Source: Oscillatoriales cyanobacterium PMM_0080 (GTDB lineage Bacteria; Cyanobacteriota; Cyanobacteriia; Cyanobacteriales; Microcoleaceae). From it: a DNA stretch of 64,000 bases. A model generated the notes under the pieces. That model was not told the origin of the DNA, searched no databases, and worked only from the letters and a program-made list of their open reading frames with translations. Within the stretch, counting starts at the first letter, position 1, and each line of letters opens with the position of its first letter. The position numbers and the translations under genes were made by a program. The stretch is taken from positions 1 to 64,000 of the forward strand of contig CASBQF010000066.1 in the NCBI GenBank assembly GCA_949127775.1. The letters run 5' to 3'. Of the stretch, positions 8,293 through 16,501 are shown one piece after another.

Positions 8293-9303
8293 TCAATTGC
8301 TAACCGCTACATTTTGCCGAATTTCGCTCGATCGCCTCGCAGCGTCTGCCACCTTCAAAGCGTACAAACTACTGGCATTATTCACATACAAAGGCGTACC
8401 GTTTAACAAACATTCCAACACCATATCCATATCTTTGGCAAACAAACCGCGCCGCGATCCCACTTCGATTGTTTGCCTATTTTCTCCCTGAATTAATTGA
8501 CCAGATTCGGGAGTGAAAACCAGTGTTCCCCCTTCTCCGTAAATGGTAAAAGTATTTTCTGACTGCCAAAATGTATCGCCTTTGCCATAAACAGCTTCCG
8601 CAAAAACTCCATTAGCAAAGCGTAACTGGGCGTTGCACAAACAAGCTTTATAGAAATCTGGTTTAGTATCCCAAAATTGAGTTTGACAGTTAACGTTTGT
8701 CACTTCCCCAAACAAATCTGTAAATCTGTGGAGTCGAGAAATTGCCCCAATTAACGGAAACCCAAATAACGAATGTTGATAAGTCCACCGCTCCTGCACT
8801 GAATGCACAGATGTAATAGTAACGTAGCGGGTATAAAAAACTTTGCCAATTAATGGTAATGATTTTTTGATGGCTTGATGTAAGCCGCCTAGGAGTTCGA
8901 TGTGTTCGATGTGGAGGAGTTTTTGCTTTTGTTTGGCAAGCTCGATCGCCCTTTCGCCCTCAGATACATCTAAAGATAGAGGATATTCGACGACAACGTG
9001 CTTGTCATTTTCCAGCGCCGCCAGGACGATCGCCCCATGATCTCGATTCACCGTACAGACAATCACCAAATCCAAATCGTCCCTTTCCACCAGCTTACGC
9101 CAAGAAACCACAGCCTCGGCGCCGAATGCTTGACAAAATGCTACGGTTTTATCCTGATTGTGGCCCGCGACTGCTACCAAGTTCGATCGCACGTCAGCCA
9201 CCAACATCTCGGCCCTCAACTTAGCTGCAAAACCAGTCCCCACAATCCCGACGCGAATTGGAGAATTTACCGAAAAACCATAGCCAGTATTAATTTGAGT
9301 CAT
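8293..9303 (-). CDS. bvdR: Biliverdin reductase
   Basis: 336 aa Gfo/Idh/MocA-fold enzyme reducing biliverdin IXalpha to bilirubin with NADPH. The Rossmann motif is VGIVGTGFAAKLRAEM, followed by VVVEYPLSLDVSEGERAIEL and the block LLHIEHIELLGGLHQAIKKS. That block, together with RWTYQHSLFGFPLIGAISR, LHRFTDLFG and LIQGENRQTIEVGSRRGLF, corresponds closely to my recollection of Synechocystis slr1784 BvdR, which is why I choose this over a generic sugar dehydrogenase. In cyanobacteria BvdR is linked to phycobilisome and photosynthetic regulation. Start ATG at 9303. Divergent petF lies nearby, separated by a small hypothetical gene. Confidence 0.88.
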   Translation of the reverse strand: MTQINTGYGFSVNSPIRVGIVGTGFAAKLRAEMLVADVRSNLVAVAGHNQDKTVAFCQAFGAEAVVSWRKLVERDDLDLVIVCTVNRDHGAIVLAALENDKHVVVEYPLSLDVSEGERAIELAKQKQKLLHIEHIELLGGLHQAIKKSLPLIGKVFYTRYVTITSVHSVQERWTYQHSLFGFPLIGAISRLHRFTDLFGEVTNVNCQTQFWDTKPDFYKACLCNAQLRFANGVFAEAVYGKGDTFWQSENTFTIYGEGGTLVFTPESGQLIQGENRQTIEVGSRRGLFAKDMDMVLECLLNGTPLYVNNASSLYALKVADAARRSSEIRQNVAVSN

Positions 9304-9316
9304 AGGATTTGAGATT

Positions 9317-9685
9317 TTAGATTTCAGTATAGTTAAAGACTTTTACCCAAGTTTGGTGCAGTATATCGCAACCGCCATATTGGTGAGGATATAAATAACC
9401 TGATGAATAAAGCCGATACCCGTTAAGCATAAATGGTTTGATGCCCGTAGTGTGTAATTGTCCACTGTCCACGGCTGCGGGGACAAATTCCAGGAAGTTG
9501 GGCTGAAAGTCGATCGACACACCGCAACCAAAAACCATTTTTTGAGCTGTCGAGCTCAAAACAGGATTTTTAAGACGAAACCCGGTTATTCTGCGTAAGT
9601 CTTGCCGCAACAGTATCACAAGGCTAAATCCAACGTAGGTATAAGCAATCAAGATGAAATTAGAAAAAGTTATAACTAATCCCAT
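9317..9685 (-). CDS. Hypothetical protein with N-terminal membrane helix
   Basis: 122 codons directly upstream of bvdR on the same strand (13 bp gap). One predicted helix spans residues 5-27 (ITFSNFILIAYTYVGFSLVIL), then a Gly/Tyr-rich soluble part. I do not recognise the family. It contains no repeat sequence and shares strand with bvdR, but the codon pattern is not strongly coding, so it could be spurious. Confidence 0.4.
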   Translation of the reverse strand: MGLVITFSNFILIAYTYVGFSLVILLRQDLRRITGFRLKNPVLSSTAQKMVFGCGVSIDFQPNFLEFVPAAVDSGQLHTTGIKPFMLNGYRLYSSGYLYPHQYGGCDILHQTWVKVFNYTEI

Positions 9686-9840
9686 TCAAATTTTTTGTAA
9701 ATGAGTGTCGCAAGATCGCTTCTATCCCCTACTATCATAGAGGGAATGAACCTAAGACCTAACCTCAAAGCTAATAGAGCCTTGAAGGTTGCATTAGGAA
9801 AAATTATCAATCTTGTTGAATTTTTGAGAGGAAATAGTTA

Positions 9841-10140
9841 ATGGCAACTTACAAAGTTACCCTCATCAGCGAAGCCGAAGGAATCAACCAGACCATTGAC
9901 GTTGATGACGATACTTACATTCTTGATGCAGCAGAAGAAGCAGGACTCGACCTCCCGTATTCTTGCCGCGCTGGAGCTTGCTCCACCTGCGCCGGCAAGA
10001 TCACATCAGGCGAAATTGACCAATCTGACCAATCTTTCTTAGATGACGACCAAATCGAGGCCGGATTCGTTCTAACCTGCGTCGCCTATCCTAAGTCTGA
10101 TTGTACGATCGAAACTCATCAAGAAGAATCCCTCTACTAA
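9841..10140 (+). CDS. petF: Plant-type [2Fe-2S] ferredoxin
   Basis: 99 aa soluble electron carrier that accepts electrons from photosystem I and passes them to FNR, nitrite reductase, bilin reductases and thioredoxin reductase. The cluster ligands are in [12 protein letters not shown] (three Cys) and the later Cys of FVLTCVAYP, giving the canonical C-x4-C-x2-C-x29-C spacing. The N terminus [20 protein letters not shown] and C terminus THQEESLY are typical of the vegetative-cell ferredoxin I. A strong Shine-Dalgarno GAGAGG is at 9826-9831, nine bases before the ATG. A palindromic element follows 8 bp after the stop. Confidence 0.97.
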   Translation: MATYKVTLISEAEGINQTIDVDDDTYILDAAEEAGLDLPYSCRAGACSTCAGKITSGEIDQSDQSFLDDDQIEAGFVLTCVAYPKSDCTIETHQEESLY

Positions 10141-10148
10141 GGAATGAG

Positions 10149-10251
10149 AATTAAATAACTTCCACAAACTTGTGGGATGGGCGTCCCGCCCGTCTTGAAC
10201 AGGCAGGATGCCTGTTCCACAATAACAATTAAAATTGTAAGTTATTTAATT
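10149..10251. mobile_element. Palindromic element with AATTAAATAACTT termini
   Basis: Inverted termini AATTAAATAACTT / AAGTTATTTAATT enclose a core with TGTGGGATGGGCGTCCCGCC and GAACAGGCAGGATGCCTGTTCC, i.e. the same core type as the 122-bp elements at 6301, 8113 and 54169 but with different ends. A partial relative lies at 54292-54358. It sits just downstream of petF and could act as its terminator or RNA stabiliser (inference). Confidence 0.75.
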
Positions 10252-10284
10252 TGCGATCCTAAGAAAGGATTCACAGGCGCGATG

Positions 10285-10640
10285 CGCTAAATAACCCGGT
10301 TTCTGGTTTGCGTAATTGAGCTGTTTCAGCTTAATTACGTTCAGAAACTGGGTTTTTGCGTTGAAAGTTGAAACCGCGTCTATACAAAAAATGTCCGCAG
10401 CAGACGGCGGTTAGAAACCGCGTCTACACAAACAATGTCCGCCTCCGCGGACTCAAGAAAGAAGATAACGTAATTTTGATCGGCCACTCTTCAACCCGCG
10501 CAGGCGGGTTTTGTTTGTGTAGACGCGGTTTCTAACCGCCGAATCTTAGAATGTAATTTTGATCGGCCACTCTTCAACCCGCGCAGGCGGGTTTTGTTTG
10601 TGTAGAAGCGGTTTCAACCGCCGAATCTTATGCCGAATCT
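10285..10640. repeat. Cluster of hairpin repeats (ACCCGG and CCGCGTCTA families)
   Basis: First a palindrome AACCCGGTTTCTGG...CAGAAACTGGGTTTTTGCG (10288-10350), then several units of GGCGGTTAGAAACCGCGTCT and TTCAACCCGCGCAGGCGGG. Two near-identical 90-bp units begin AATTTTGATCGGCCACTC at about 10472 and 10554. The same units flank the Panacea/M20 spacer at 17640-17790. This accounts for the gap between petF and the SpoIID gene; no gene is seen in it. Confidence 0.8.
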
Positions 10641-10644
10641 TGTC

Positions 10645-12387
10645 CTATTCCCGCCAAAATGTAATGGAATCGTTGAGGGGGACAACTTGAGCGCCGGGAA
10701 AATAAAAGCCCAGAATTCGATCGCCATTCCAGCCCAAATTAGCTAAATTGTAAGAACCAGTCTGACTCATTCCCACGCCGTGTCCGAAACCGCCTCCGAC
10801 AAAAGCATAGCCGTTCAGGCTTTTATCAGCATTGTAAATTGGTTCGAGATAAAACAGCGTGCTAATCGGCGGATAAAAAGCATTACGAATCTCGTCTTTG
10901 TCAATATCGATGGGGCCCAAGTCAGTTTGTACCTTCATTTGCAAAACTCTACCAGCGGCCGACCTTTCCACCACTTCAACTTTTGTGAGAGTCTTAAAAT
11001 TAGCCAGCGGGTGCTTTTTCTTTTGAAGATACTGCCGCAGAAATCCACCAATCGATGTCAGTGAGACTTGTTCGCGCCAGCGGAAGGTTTCTTCTTTTTC
11101 CTCATTAAACCCTGCTTTGAGAGTCATAAAGCGGCGGAAGTTGGTTTCGTCAGACAAGCTCTGCTTTGTCAAATCCCAGAGGTTCTTGGGGGAATCGATG
11201 ATCGATCGCAAATATGGACGTTCCGGGCCGTGCCACACATCGCCAAAAGTCGCTGTCACGCCACCGCTAGACGCTGAATAGAGCGCATCTACGAGCTGAT
11301 TTTCGTAAGTTAGGACTAAACCGCTCGTTTGGGCGATCGCGCGATCGCTCTGCGGAAAAACCTCCGTCAAACCTTTATAAACTTGACAGTTAACATCAGC
11401 GCACAACTCATAATTATCCACAGCAAACCGTCGCAAATTTCTCAGGGCGTAAGTCCTCGCCAAAATAGTTTGAGCAACAATCGAAGCGTAAGGTGCAAAA
11501 GCCCCAATTTCGTGAGGAACAACACCGCGCAAATAAGTTTCAGTCAGCACATTATTGACTAAAGTATAAGTGCCATAAGCATTTTTTTGTAAATGCAAAC
11601 TGCCACCATAACGGCGAGTTTGTTGAATAGCTTTTTCTGGATCAGTAGCTGTCGCCTCTTGGGTAGTTTGTTCCAATACCTCAATTACATTTTTACCCGC
11701 CGTCACATCCAACTCATTGCGGTTAAAACGAAAGCCATTTAAAACCCAAAACGTTTGAGGTACTTGTTGAAAAACTTTCGTATCCAAAAAAGCAGTTTTG
11801 TTACCTTGATCTTGCAAACTTTGCAACAGCCAGCGCCGCACCAAAGGAGAATTGTAAGTATCTCTTTTCGCCCAAACTTGCCAGCGCAAAGGTTGAGCAA
11901 TTTCCACATCAATGCCCTTAGCACGCCACTGATTCGCGCTATCTTCTGCACTCTCGAAACTGCGGTGAGAACTTAAAACAACTCGTTCTTCTACTAATGG
12001 CGCTTCCAGAGGTTTATTGGCAATTTCTAGCTTAATGCTAGCGGCAGTTTTAGTTTCTGTACCTTGAGGAGTTTTGTAACTCAAAGTTAAACTGTCACCC
12101 GGTAAAGCTTTCAGCGTCAGTTTATCGGTGGGTTTAGTGCCAAAGCGCTGCACCACACCAATTTTGATGACTCTATTTTGGGGAGTTTGGGCGTATCCCG
12201 CAGCACTGAAAATGGGCAACAGGCACAATGCGGTGAAAACAGTCCTAGAAATGCAGCTAAACCATTTGTAATTGGGAGTTGGAGGTGCTTGAGCGAACAC
12301 GGTTATCTGTCTCCCGATAGTTGAAATTTGGGGATTTTTGACTTTTACGTTAGCACATTTGGCGGCCACTACAGCGGAATTGCCCAA
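10645..12387 (-). CDS. SpoIID/LytB domain secreted protein
   Basis: 580 aa exported protein with a SpoIID-type domain at about 250-570, a fold that in Bacillus SpoIID is a lytic transglycosylase acting on peptidoglycan. Motifs seen are LRGVVPHEIGAFAPYASIVAQ, ILARTYALRN, DVNCQVYKGL and the C-terminal GGGFGHGVGMSQTGSYNLA with the conserved H-G-V-G-M-S-Q. The export signal CISRTVFTALCLLPIFSAAG with AYAQ-like cleavage is about 60 residues in, so the real start may be GTG at 12300 (GGGAG nine bases upstream); ATG at 12387 is the longest form. Likely role in cell-wall remodelling. Confidence 0.87.
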   Translation of the reverse strand: MGNSAVVAAKCANVKVKNPQISTIGRQITVFAQAPPTPNYKWFSCISRTVFTALCLLPIFSAAGYAQTPQNRVIKIGVVQRFGTKPTDKLTLKALPGDSLTLSYKTPQGTETKTAASIKLEIANKPLEAPLVEERVVLSSHRSFESAEDSANQWRAKGIDVEIAQPLRWQVWAKRDTYNSPLVRRWLLQSLQDQGNKTAFLDTKVFQQVPQTFWVLNGFRFNRNELDVTAGKNVIEVLEQTTQEATATDPEKAIQQTRRYGGSLHLQKNAYGTYTLVNNVLTETYLRGVVPHEIGAFAPYASIVAQTILARTYALRNLRRFAVDNYELCADVNCQVYKGLTEVFPQSDRAIAQTSGLVLTYENQLVDALYSASSGGVTATFGDVWHGPERPYLRSIIDSPKNLWDLTKQSLSDETNFRRFMTLKAGFNEEKEETFRWREQVSLTSIGGFLRQYLQKKKHPLANFKTLTKVEVVERSAAGRVLQMKVQTDLGPIDIDKDEIRNAFYPPISTLFYLEPIYNADKSLNGYAFVGGGFGHGVGMSQTGSYNLANLGWNGDRILGFYFPGAQVVPLNDSITFWRE

Positions 12388-12477
12388 GATAAGCCAGTCG
12401 TAGGGTGTGTCGCCTGCGATAAATCCCTAAAAAAGCGACTTTTTGAGTAGCGACGCACCTTGCAAAATAATTGTGTC

Positions 12478-12735
12478 CTCAGAAACCGGGTTTCTTCGTA
12501 GATTCATCGCTACTAAACGCAAAATTTCGTAGAAACCCGGTTTCTAGCCTCCCATGAAAATAGTTATGCTCTCAGAAACCGGGTTTCTTGCGTGATTTCT
12601 CGCTACTAAACGCAAAATTTCGTAGAAACCCGGTTTCTAGCCTCCCATGAAAATAGTTGTGTCCTCAGAAACCGGGTTTCTTGCGTGATTTCTCGCTACT
12701 AAACACAAAATTTCGTAGAAACCCGGTTTCTAGCC
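12478..12735. repeat. Three tandem AGAAACCGGGTTTCT repeat units
   Basis: Three direct units of about 90 bp, each made of TCAGAAACCGGGTTTCTT, a short spacer with TCGCTACTAAACGCAAAATT, the reverse arm AGAAACCCGGTTTCT and the tail AGCCTCCCATGAAAATAGTT. The last unit overlaps the 3' end of the STAND gene: its final Gly-Gly codons and TAG stop (read from CTAGCCTCC) are the same sequence as the unit tail, so unit boundaries copied or supplied the gene end. Related single copies are at 10288, 27769 and 41070. Confidence 0.85.
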
Positions 12736-14145
12736 TCCCAGGAACTGGTTTTTCAGATACTCCATCAATACAGGCTGAAGTGTGAAAAGCGTTTGAGTAC
12801 CTTGTTTCACTTTTTCAATTAATAAACGCCGCCTCAAGGATTGCACAGCTTGTAATAAGGCTGATGGGGATAATTCGAGATTGGCTGAAATTTTTGATAT
12901 TTCAACAGGTTCGACTTCACTAGCTAACCAGGATATCACTTGTTTTTCTGAGTCAAATAGGCGATCGCACTGCTGCTCCAATAGTGATTCTAAATCACCT
13001 AAAAATAGGGTATCATAGGAGAGAAACTCGGAAACGCTGCCGCCGAATAAATCTTGAATCATATTTGCAACTATATTTAACCAGGATGGATTGCCTCGGT
13101 AAAGGTCAATCAGTTGCGACCATTTTTCCTCTTCTGCTAATCTTTTTTCTCTGAATATTTCCGCTGCTTCCGCGCCCAAACCGTTGAGTTGCAGCGATTT
13201 ACACCGGCGGTTTTCGCCTTCTAGGGCGGCAATTTCTCTGGGTTTTTCCCAACTGAGGAGAATTAAGCAACTGTTGTGGGATGATTCTGCTAGTTGTTTG
13301 AAGAATGTGCCGTAATTTTCATAGCCTGGTTGGTAGTGGCCTGCGAGTTGTCGGCTGCTGAAAATCGTTTGTACGTCATCGAGGATTAGGAGACAGCGGG
13401 ATGAACGCAGGTATTCTAGTAGGGGCAATCCCCCCGTGGTTGCCCCTTCTTCGGCGGAGGGGGCGGGCACGGGGGCACCGCCCCTACAAAGGAATTGAAT
13501 TAGGTTTGTTTGGAGGGTTTGCAGAGGTGGAGAATTGCGGAGGCTGCGGTAAATAATATAATCAAATTCGTGTTGAATTTGTGGGATTAGTTGGAGAGTT
13601 AGGGCGGTTTTGCCAATGCCGGATAAGCCGTATATGGTGATGAGGCGGGTGCGGTTTTCCAAAATCCACTGGTTGAGGGTGGTGAGTTCGGATGTGCGGT
13701 TATAGAATAGGTTGGGTTCTGGTGCGTCGGATAAGTCTTGAGATACTTTTGGTTGAGTATTGCTAGTTGGTTTATTTGAGACATCTTCATATAAGGTTGA
13801 TTGTGAAACTTTTGAGTAGTGAGAAGGATCGCAGGAGACTTTACCTATCTGCACGCAGTTATTTCCAGTAATTGAAAAACTGTTGGAGAATAGCCATCTT
13901 TCCACTGTGTATCTAAAATTTGATTGATTGATGTCTTCGCCTAATGTTTCTGATAAAAGCTTCCATAATTTTGATGCGACCTTTTTGACATGAGATTCGC
14001 TACGGTGGCAGTTTGTGGCAATTTCCGGGTATTTCTGGCGTTGCCAAGTACCGCGCAATATACCTTCTTGTAGGTGATTGATGTGTTTTCCTGTCTTATT
14101 AAATACGAGATCGTCAGCCACTTTCAAGACTTCTTCAACGTCCAT
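12730..14145 (-). CDS. STAND NTPase: N-terminal HTH (vMAP-type) + NB-ARC
   Basis: 471 aa. Residues 1-90 (VEEVLKVADDLVFNKTGKHI, then LQEGILRGTWQRQKYPEIA and ESHVKKVASKLWKLLSE) form the helix-turn-helix domain found at the N terminus of cyanobacterial vWA-MoxR-associated/STAND proteins. An NB-ARC ATPase follows: Walker A ITIYGLSGIGKTALTLQ, Walker B CLILLSWEK downstream of RCLLILDDVQT, and a winged helix near 390-460. Relatives usually continue into WD40 or TPR sensors; here the protein stops after the winged helix. Such proteins are inferred signalling or conflict (antiphage) switches. A 22-residue Pro/Gly/Ala insert (GGAPVPAPSAEEGATTGG) is encoded by an interspersed repeat. Confidence 0.8.
   Translation of the reverse strand: MDVEEVLKVADDLVFNKTGKHINHLQEGILRGTWQRQKYPEIATNCHRSESHVKKVASKLWKLLSETLGEDINQSNFRYTVERWLFSNSFSITGNNCVQIGKVSCDPSHYSKVSQSTLYEDVSNKPTSNTQPKVSQDLSDAPEPNLFYNRTSELTTLNQWILENRTRLITIYGLSGIGKTALTLQLIPQIQHEFDYIIYRSLRNSPPLQTLQTNLIQFLCRGGAPVPAPSAEEGATTGGLPLLEYLRSSRCLLILDDVQTIFSSRQLAGHYQPGYENYGTFFKQLAESSHNSCLILLSWEKPREIAALEGENRRCKSLQLNGLGAEAAEIFREKRLAEEEKWSQLIDLYRGNPSWLNIVANMIQDLFGGSVSEFLSYDTLFLGDLESLLEQQCDRLFDSEKQVISWLASEVEPVEISKISANLELSPSALLQAVQSLRRRLLIEKVKQGTQTLFTLQPVLMEYLKNQFLGG
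13421..13488. repeat. GGGGCGGTGCCCCCGTGCC-type repeat inside the STAND gene
   Basis: The plus strand reads GGGGCAATCCCCCCGTGGTT, GCCCCTTCTTCGGCGG and GGCACGGGGGCACCGCCCC, two facing hairpins that look like an interspersed intergenic repeat. It is translated in frame on the minus strand between FLC and LLEYL of the NB-ARC domain. Confidence 0.75.
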
Positions 14146-14360
14146 AGGTCGAGTCGGGGTTTGGGTTTTGCCTATTGCGATCCTACTTTATCCTACCGTT
14201 TGATACTTTAGCCACTTAATCCTACTTGATCCCACTGACAGAAATCAGGACAGGTAAAATAATGCCTACTCAATCCTATTGATTTGACTTGATTTGAGTA
14301 TATTTTTCATATATGCTAAGAAATCAGGACAAAATAAATTTCAGGAATTTCTAAGAAGTC

Positions 14361-15098
14361 ATGGCTAACATCAATATTGCAAATACTCCCAATGCACAAG
14401 GCACAGAGGGTGATGACTTCATTACTGATACTGATGGCAGTCGCAGAACGCTGGGCTTTGGGGGTAATGACAGGATCTTTGGCCGAGGTGGCAATGATGA
14501 ACTGTTCGGGAATCTGGGTCGTGACTCACTAGATGGTGAGGGCGGGTTTGATACCCTCTACGGTGGTAAAGATGCAGATTCTCTTGACGGTGGACTTGAC
14601 GATGATGTTTTGTTTGGGAATGCGGGCGATGATGCCCTTATTGGTGGAAGCGGCAACGACCAAATGTTTGGAGGGCGTGATAACGATCGGCTATCGGGTG
14701 GTGACGGTGCGGACATTTTATCTGGAGATTTAGGTTTTGATATTCTGAATGGAGGATCTGGACGAGACACGTTTATCATTCAAGATGAAGTCGCTACTAA
14801 TACAGTAGATTTTCTGCAGGATTTCTTCCCTGGGGAAGACAAAATTGCACTTCCAAAAGGTGTGAGATTTGCTGACATCGAAGTCCTGACATTTCAAGCT
14901 GCTGGGGTGAATCCAGCTTTGGTGGGAAGGCAGTTTGAACCCTGGCCGTCTCCATTCCTCGCTAGTAGTGCCGATCAAACTCTAGCTCTACGAGTTAAAT
15001 CAACTAATCGAATTATTGGATTTTTGAATCAAAATCCAACTTCTGGTGTTCGTCTAACACCAGCGAGCTTGACAGCAGCGGACTTTATCACCAGTTGA
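14361..15098 (+). CDS. RTX (hemolysin-type Ca2+-binding) repeat protein
   Basis: 245 aa secreted-type protein. Residues about 30-135 are successive GGxGxDxUx nonapeptides (GFGGNDRIFGRGGNDELFG, LDGEGGFDTLYGGKDADS, LIGGSGNDQMFGGRDNDRLSG, LNGGSGRDTFIIQDE) that fold as a calcium-filled beta roll. The rest (VDFLQDFFPGEDKIALPKG and IIGFLNQNPTSGVRLTP) is the C-terminal module usual in cyanobacterial RTX proteins exported by type I secretion; no N-terminal signal peptide is present, as expected. No exporter is adjacent. Start ATG at 14361. A second RTX protein of the same kind lies at 41158-42075. Confidence 0.9.
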   Translation: MANINIANTPNAQGTEGDDFITDTDGSRRTLGFGGNDRIFGRGGNDELFGNLGRDSLDGEGGFDTLYGGKDADSLDGGLDDDVLFGNAGDDALIGGSGNDQMFGGRDNDRLSGGDGADILSGDLGFDILNGGSGRDTFIIQDEVATNTVDFLQDFFPGEDKIALPKGVRFADIEVLTFQAAGVNPALVGRQFEPWPSPFLASSADQTLALRVKSTNRIIGFLNQNPTSGVRLTPASLTAADFITS

Positions 15099-15169
15099 GG
15101 ATTCTGCTATGCTGGCTGGTAGCCTGTCGCTATCGACAATTGCGACGAATCGCATTTTTTGATGATAGA

Positions 15170-15282
15170 GCGATCGCTTTTCAATTGAGAAATGACCAAA
15201 AGGCGATCGCCCTTCATCTCCCAACTTTTGAAAAAGTGCGATCGCCCTTCCTTATTTCATCTCATCCCTAAAGTGCGATCGC
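15170..15282. repeat. Cluster of four HIP1 octamers
   Basis: GCGATCGC occurs at 15170, 15203, 15238 and 15275, each followed by CTTT, CCTTC or similar, within 113 bp between the convergent RTX and cassette genes. HIP1 is the hyper-abundant cyanobacterial palindrome; the spacing of about 36 bp gives a quasi-tandem array. Confidence 0.85.
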
Positions 15283-15284
15283 CT

Positions 15285-15647
15285 TTACTCAGGCAAAGTC
15301 AAAATAGTTGTAGCTTCAGCTAAGAGTTTACACTTAACTTTATTATTTTCCCCCTCAATCAGACAATGAGCTAAATTATCTGGCAAGGGATCATGCCGGA
15401 CAATAAAACCTAAAGAACGGGCGTATCCTGCTACCAAAACACCCACTTTAGTAGTATCAGGATTTCTCGCAAAAGCTAAACTCTCCTGCGGAGTTGTTAG
15501 CCTCGCTAACTCAACTGAGATACTATTATCAGGTTTTCCTCTAACCTGAAAAGCAACTGATTTTACAGTACCATCTTCATAAATGTGTACATTAGGAATC
15601 CGACGATAAAGGATATCGTTATCTGCAATTTCTTCTAGCATTACCAT
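15285..15647 (-). CDS. Second gene of unrecognised two-gene cassette, copy 1
   Basis: 120 aa soluble protein of unknown function. Notable positions are ILYRRIPN at the N terminus, EDGTVKSVAFQVRG, SVELARLTTP, GVLVAGYARSLGF and RHDPLPDNLAHCLIEG. The same sequence of landmarks (YR, G-V-S-AY/AF-R, S-V-A-T, GVA/GVL, R-LG, D-AH-I, LA) recurs in the 133 aa protein at 22878-23279. It follows the 132 aa gene by 8 bp on the same strand, as in the other copy, so the two genes are a transcriptional unit. Neighbours are RTX and toxin-antitoxin genes. Start ATG at 15647; an ATG two codons later is possible. Confidence 0.75.
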   Translation of the reverse strand: MVMLEEIADNDILYRRIPNVHIYEDGTVKSVAFQVRGKPDNSISVELARLTTPQESLAFARNPDTTKVGVLVAGYARSLGFIVRHDPLPDNLAHCLIEGENNKVKCKLLAEATTILTLPE

Positions 15648-15655
15648 ACCCTGAC

Positions 15656-16054
15656 TTATGGAATCAAAACCTGAGATACAGCATTCAAGACCTCAGACAA
15701 TGATACCTGGTTTTTCTCCTCAAACTGTCTATCGCTTCCTTCACCCTTGATTAGCAAATAGCTGAAATCCACATCAGGCTTAATTTCCACTTCTAGTTGC
15801 CCGTGCGGCCCCCGCCATTCCATTTGTAGGCTACCATCAGCAATTGGTGCGACATCTGATGGCAAAAGTCGATCGCCAATTAAAGCTGAAAGAGCATATT
15901 TAACATCAATGAGAAGTTGACAAGCTTTGACAAAAGCAACGGGCGAAACTGGCAATGCACCATAAGAATCCCAGTCAGATTCCAGTTTAGTAAGTTGTGT
16001 CAAACGCTCTAATATTGAATCTAAGGAAACATCAGTTAATGTTGCTTGAGACAT
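15656..16054 (-). CDS. First gene of unrecognised two-gene cassette, copy 1
   Basis: 132 aa, unknown function. The N-terminal half reads LERLTQLTKLESDWDSYGAL then PVSPVAFVKACQLL; the second half is beta-rich with DGSLQMEWRGPHGQLEVEI and LLIKGEG. The W-D-S-Y-G-A-x-P-x-S-x-x-A-x-x-x-A motif is familiar from small bacterial proteins found beside toxin-like genes, but I know of no assigned role. The paralogous position in the other cassette is held by 23276-23689 (YGTLKPSDRAFKTAVNL, then GGVSLTW). No catalytic motif is evident. Start ATG at 16054. Confidence 0.75.
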   Translation of the reverse strand: MSQATLTDVSLDSILERLTQLTKLESDWDSYGALPVSPVAFVKACQLLIDVKYALSALIGDRLLPSDVAPIADGSLQMEWRGPHGQLEVEIKPDVDFSYLLIKGEGSDRQFEEKNQVSLSEVLNAVSQVLIP

Positions 16055-16183
16055 GGCTTTTATACGATAATATTTTCTATTATACTATAGCTATTGGTGA
16101 CAATCTAGAAATAAAGTGAGGTCTGATAGTCAAAGCGCGTGTAGCAAGCCACAGACATCCCACCTAACTCCTTGATTAATTAC

Positions 16184-16501
16184 CTATTTTACTCTGACAG
16201 CTAACTGTAACCCCAGTTCATCTAGTAGAGTTATCAAAGCATAAATTTCTTCACCCCCACTCTCACACAACATCCGATCTAATTTCTCATAAATAAATTT
16301 AGCTCCCGCCGATAACTCATTCATCTGTAAATAAGCATCTACCACATCTTTAAGTCCTGCTCGCAGCAATTCAGGTTCGGGGCCTTCTGACTCCAATTCC
16401 AACATGGCCTCGATATAGCCAGCAGCACTTTCGGGGGTTTTTAGAGAAGAAATCAAGTATTCGTGGTAGCTTCTAGTTGTTGGCAGTTTGAGTTCTTTCA
16501 T
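16184..16501 (-). CDS. HigA-like antitoxin (addiction module antidote)
   Basis: 105 aa. The pattern YHEYLISSLKTPESAAGYI, ELLRAGLKDVVDAYLQM, LYxxL-like IYEKLDRMLCESG and EIYALITLLDELGLQLAV is that of the addiction-module antidote family (TIGR02684-like) that pairs with RelE-type killer proteins. I start at the internal ATG (16501) because GGAGAG precedes it by about five bases; the frame is open to 16579 but lies inside the toxin gene. It overlaps the toxin 3' end by 29 bp, so toxin is translated first, an order typical of higBA. Confidence 0.82.
   Translation of the reverse strand: MKELKLPTTRSYHEYLISSLKTPESAAGYIEAMLELESEGPEPELLRAGLKDVVDAYLQMNELSAGAKFIYEKLDRMLCESGGEEIYALITLLDELGLQLAVRVK

Noticed and set aside
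8188..8491. Plus-strand frames over the end of bvdR
   Set aside because: They run through the palindromic element and antisense to bvdR.
8293..9303. Generic sugar dehydrogenase instead of biliverdin reductase
   Set aside because: The HIEHIELLGG, RWTYQHSLFGFPL and GSRRGLF blocks are BvdR-specific; generic family members such as 60750-61847 lack them.
10360..10640. CRISPR array
   Set aside because: Units repeat, but spacers are not unique and repeats are hairpin pairs in both orientations; no cas genes are near.
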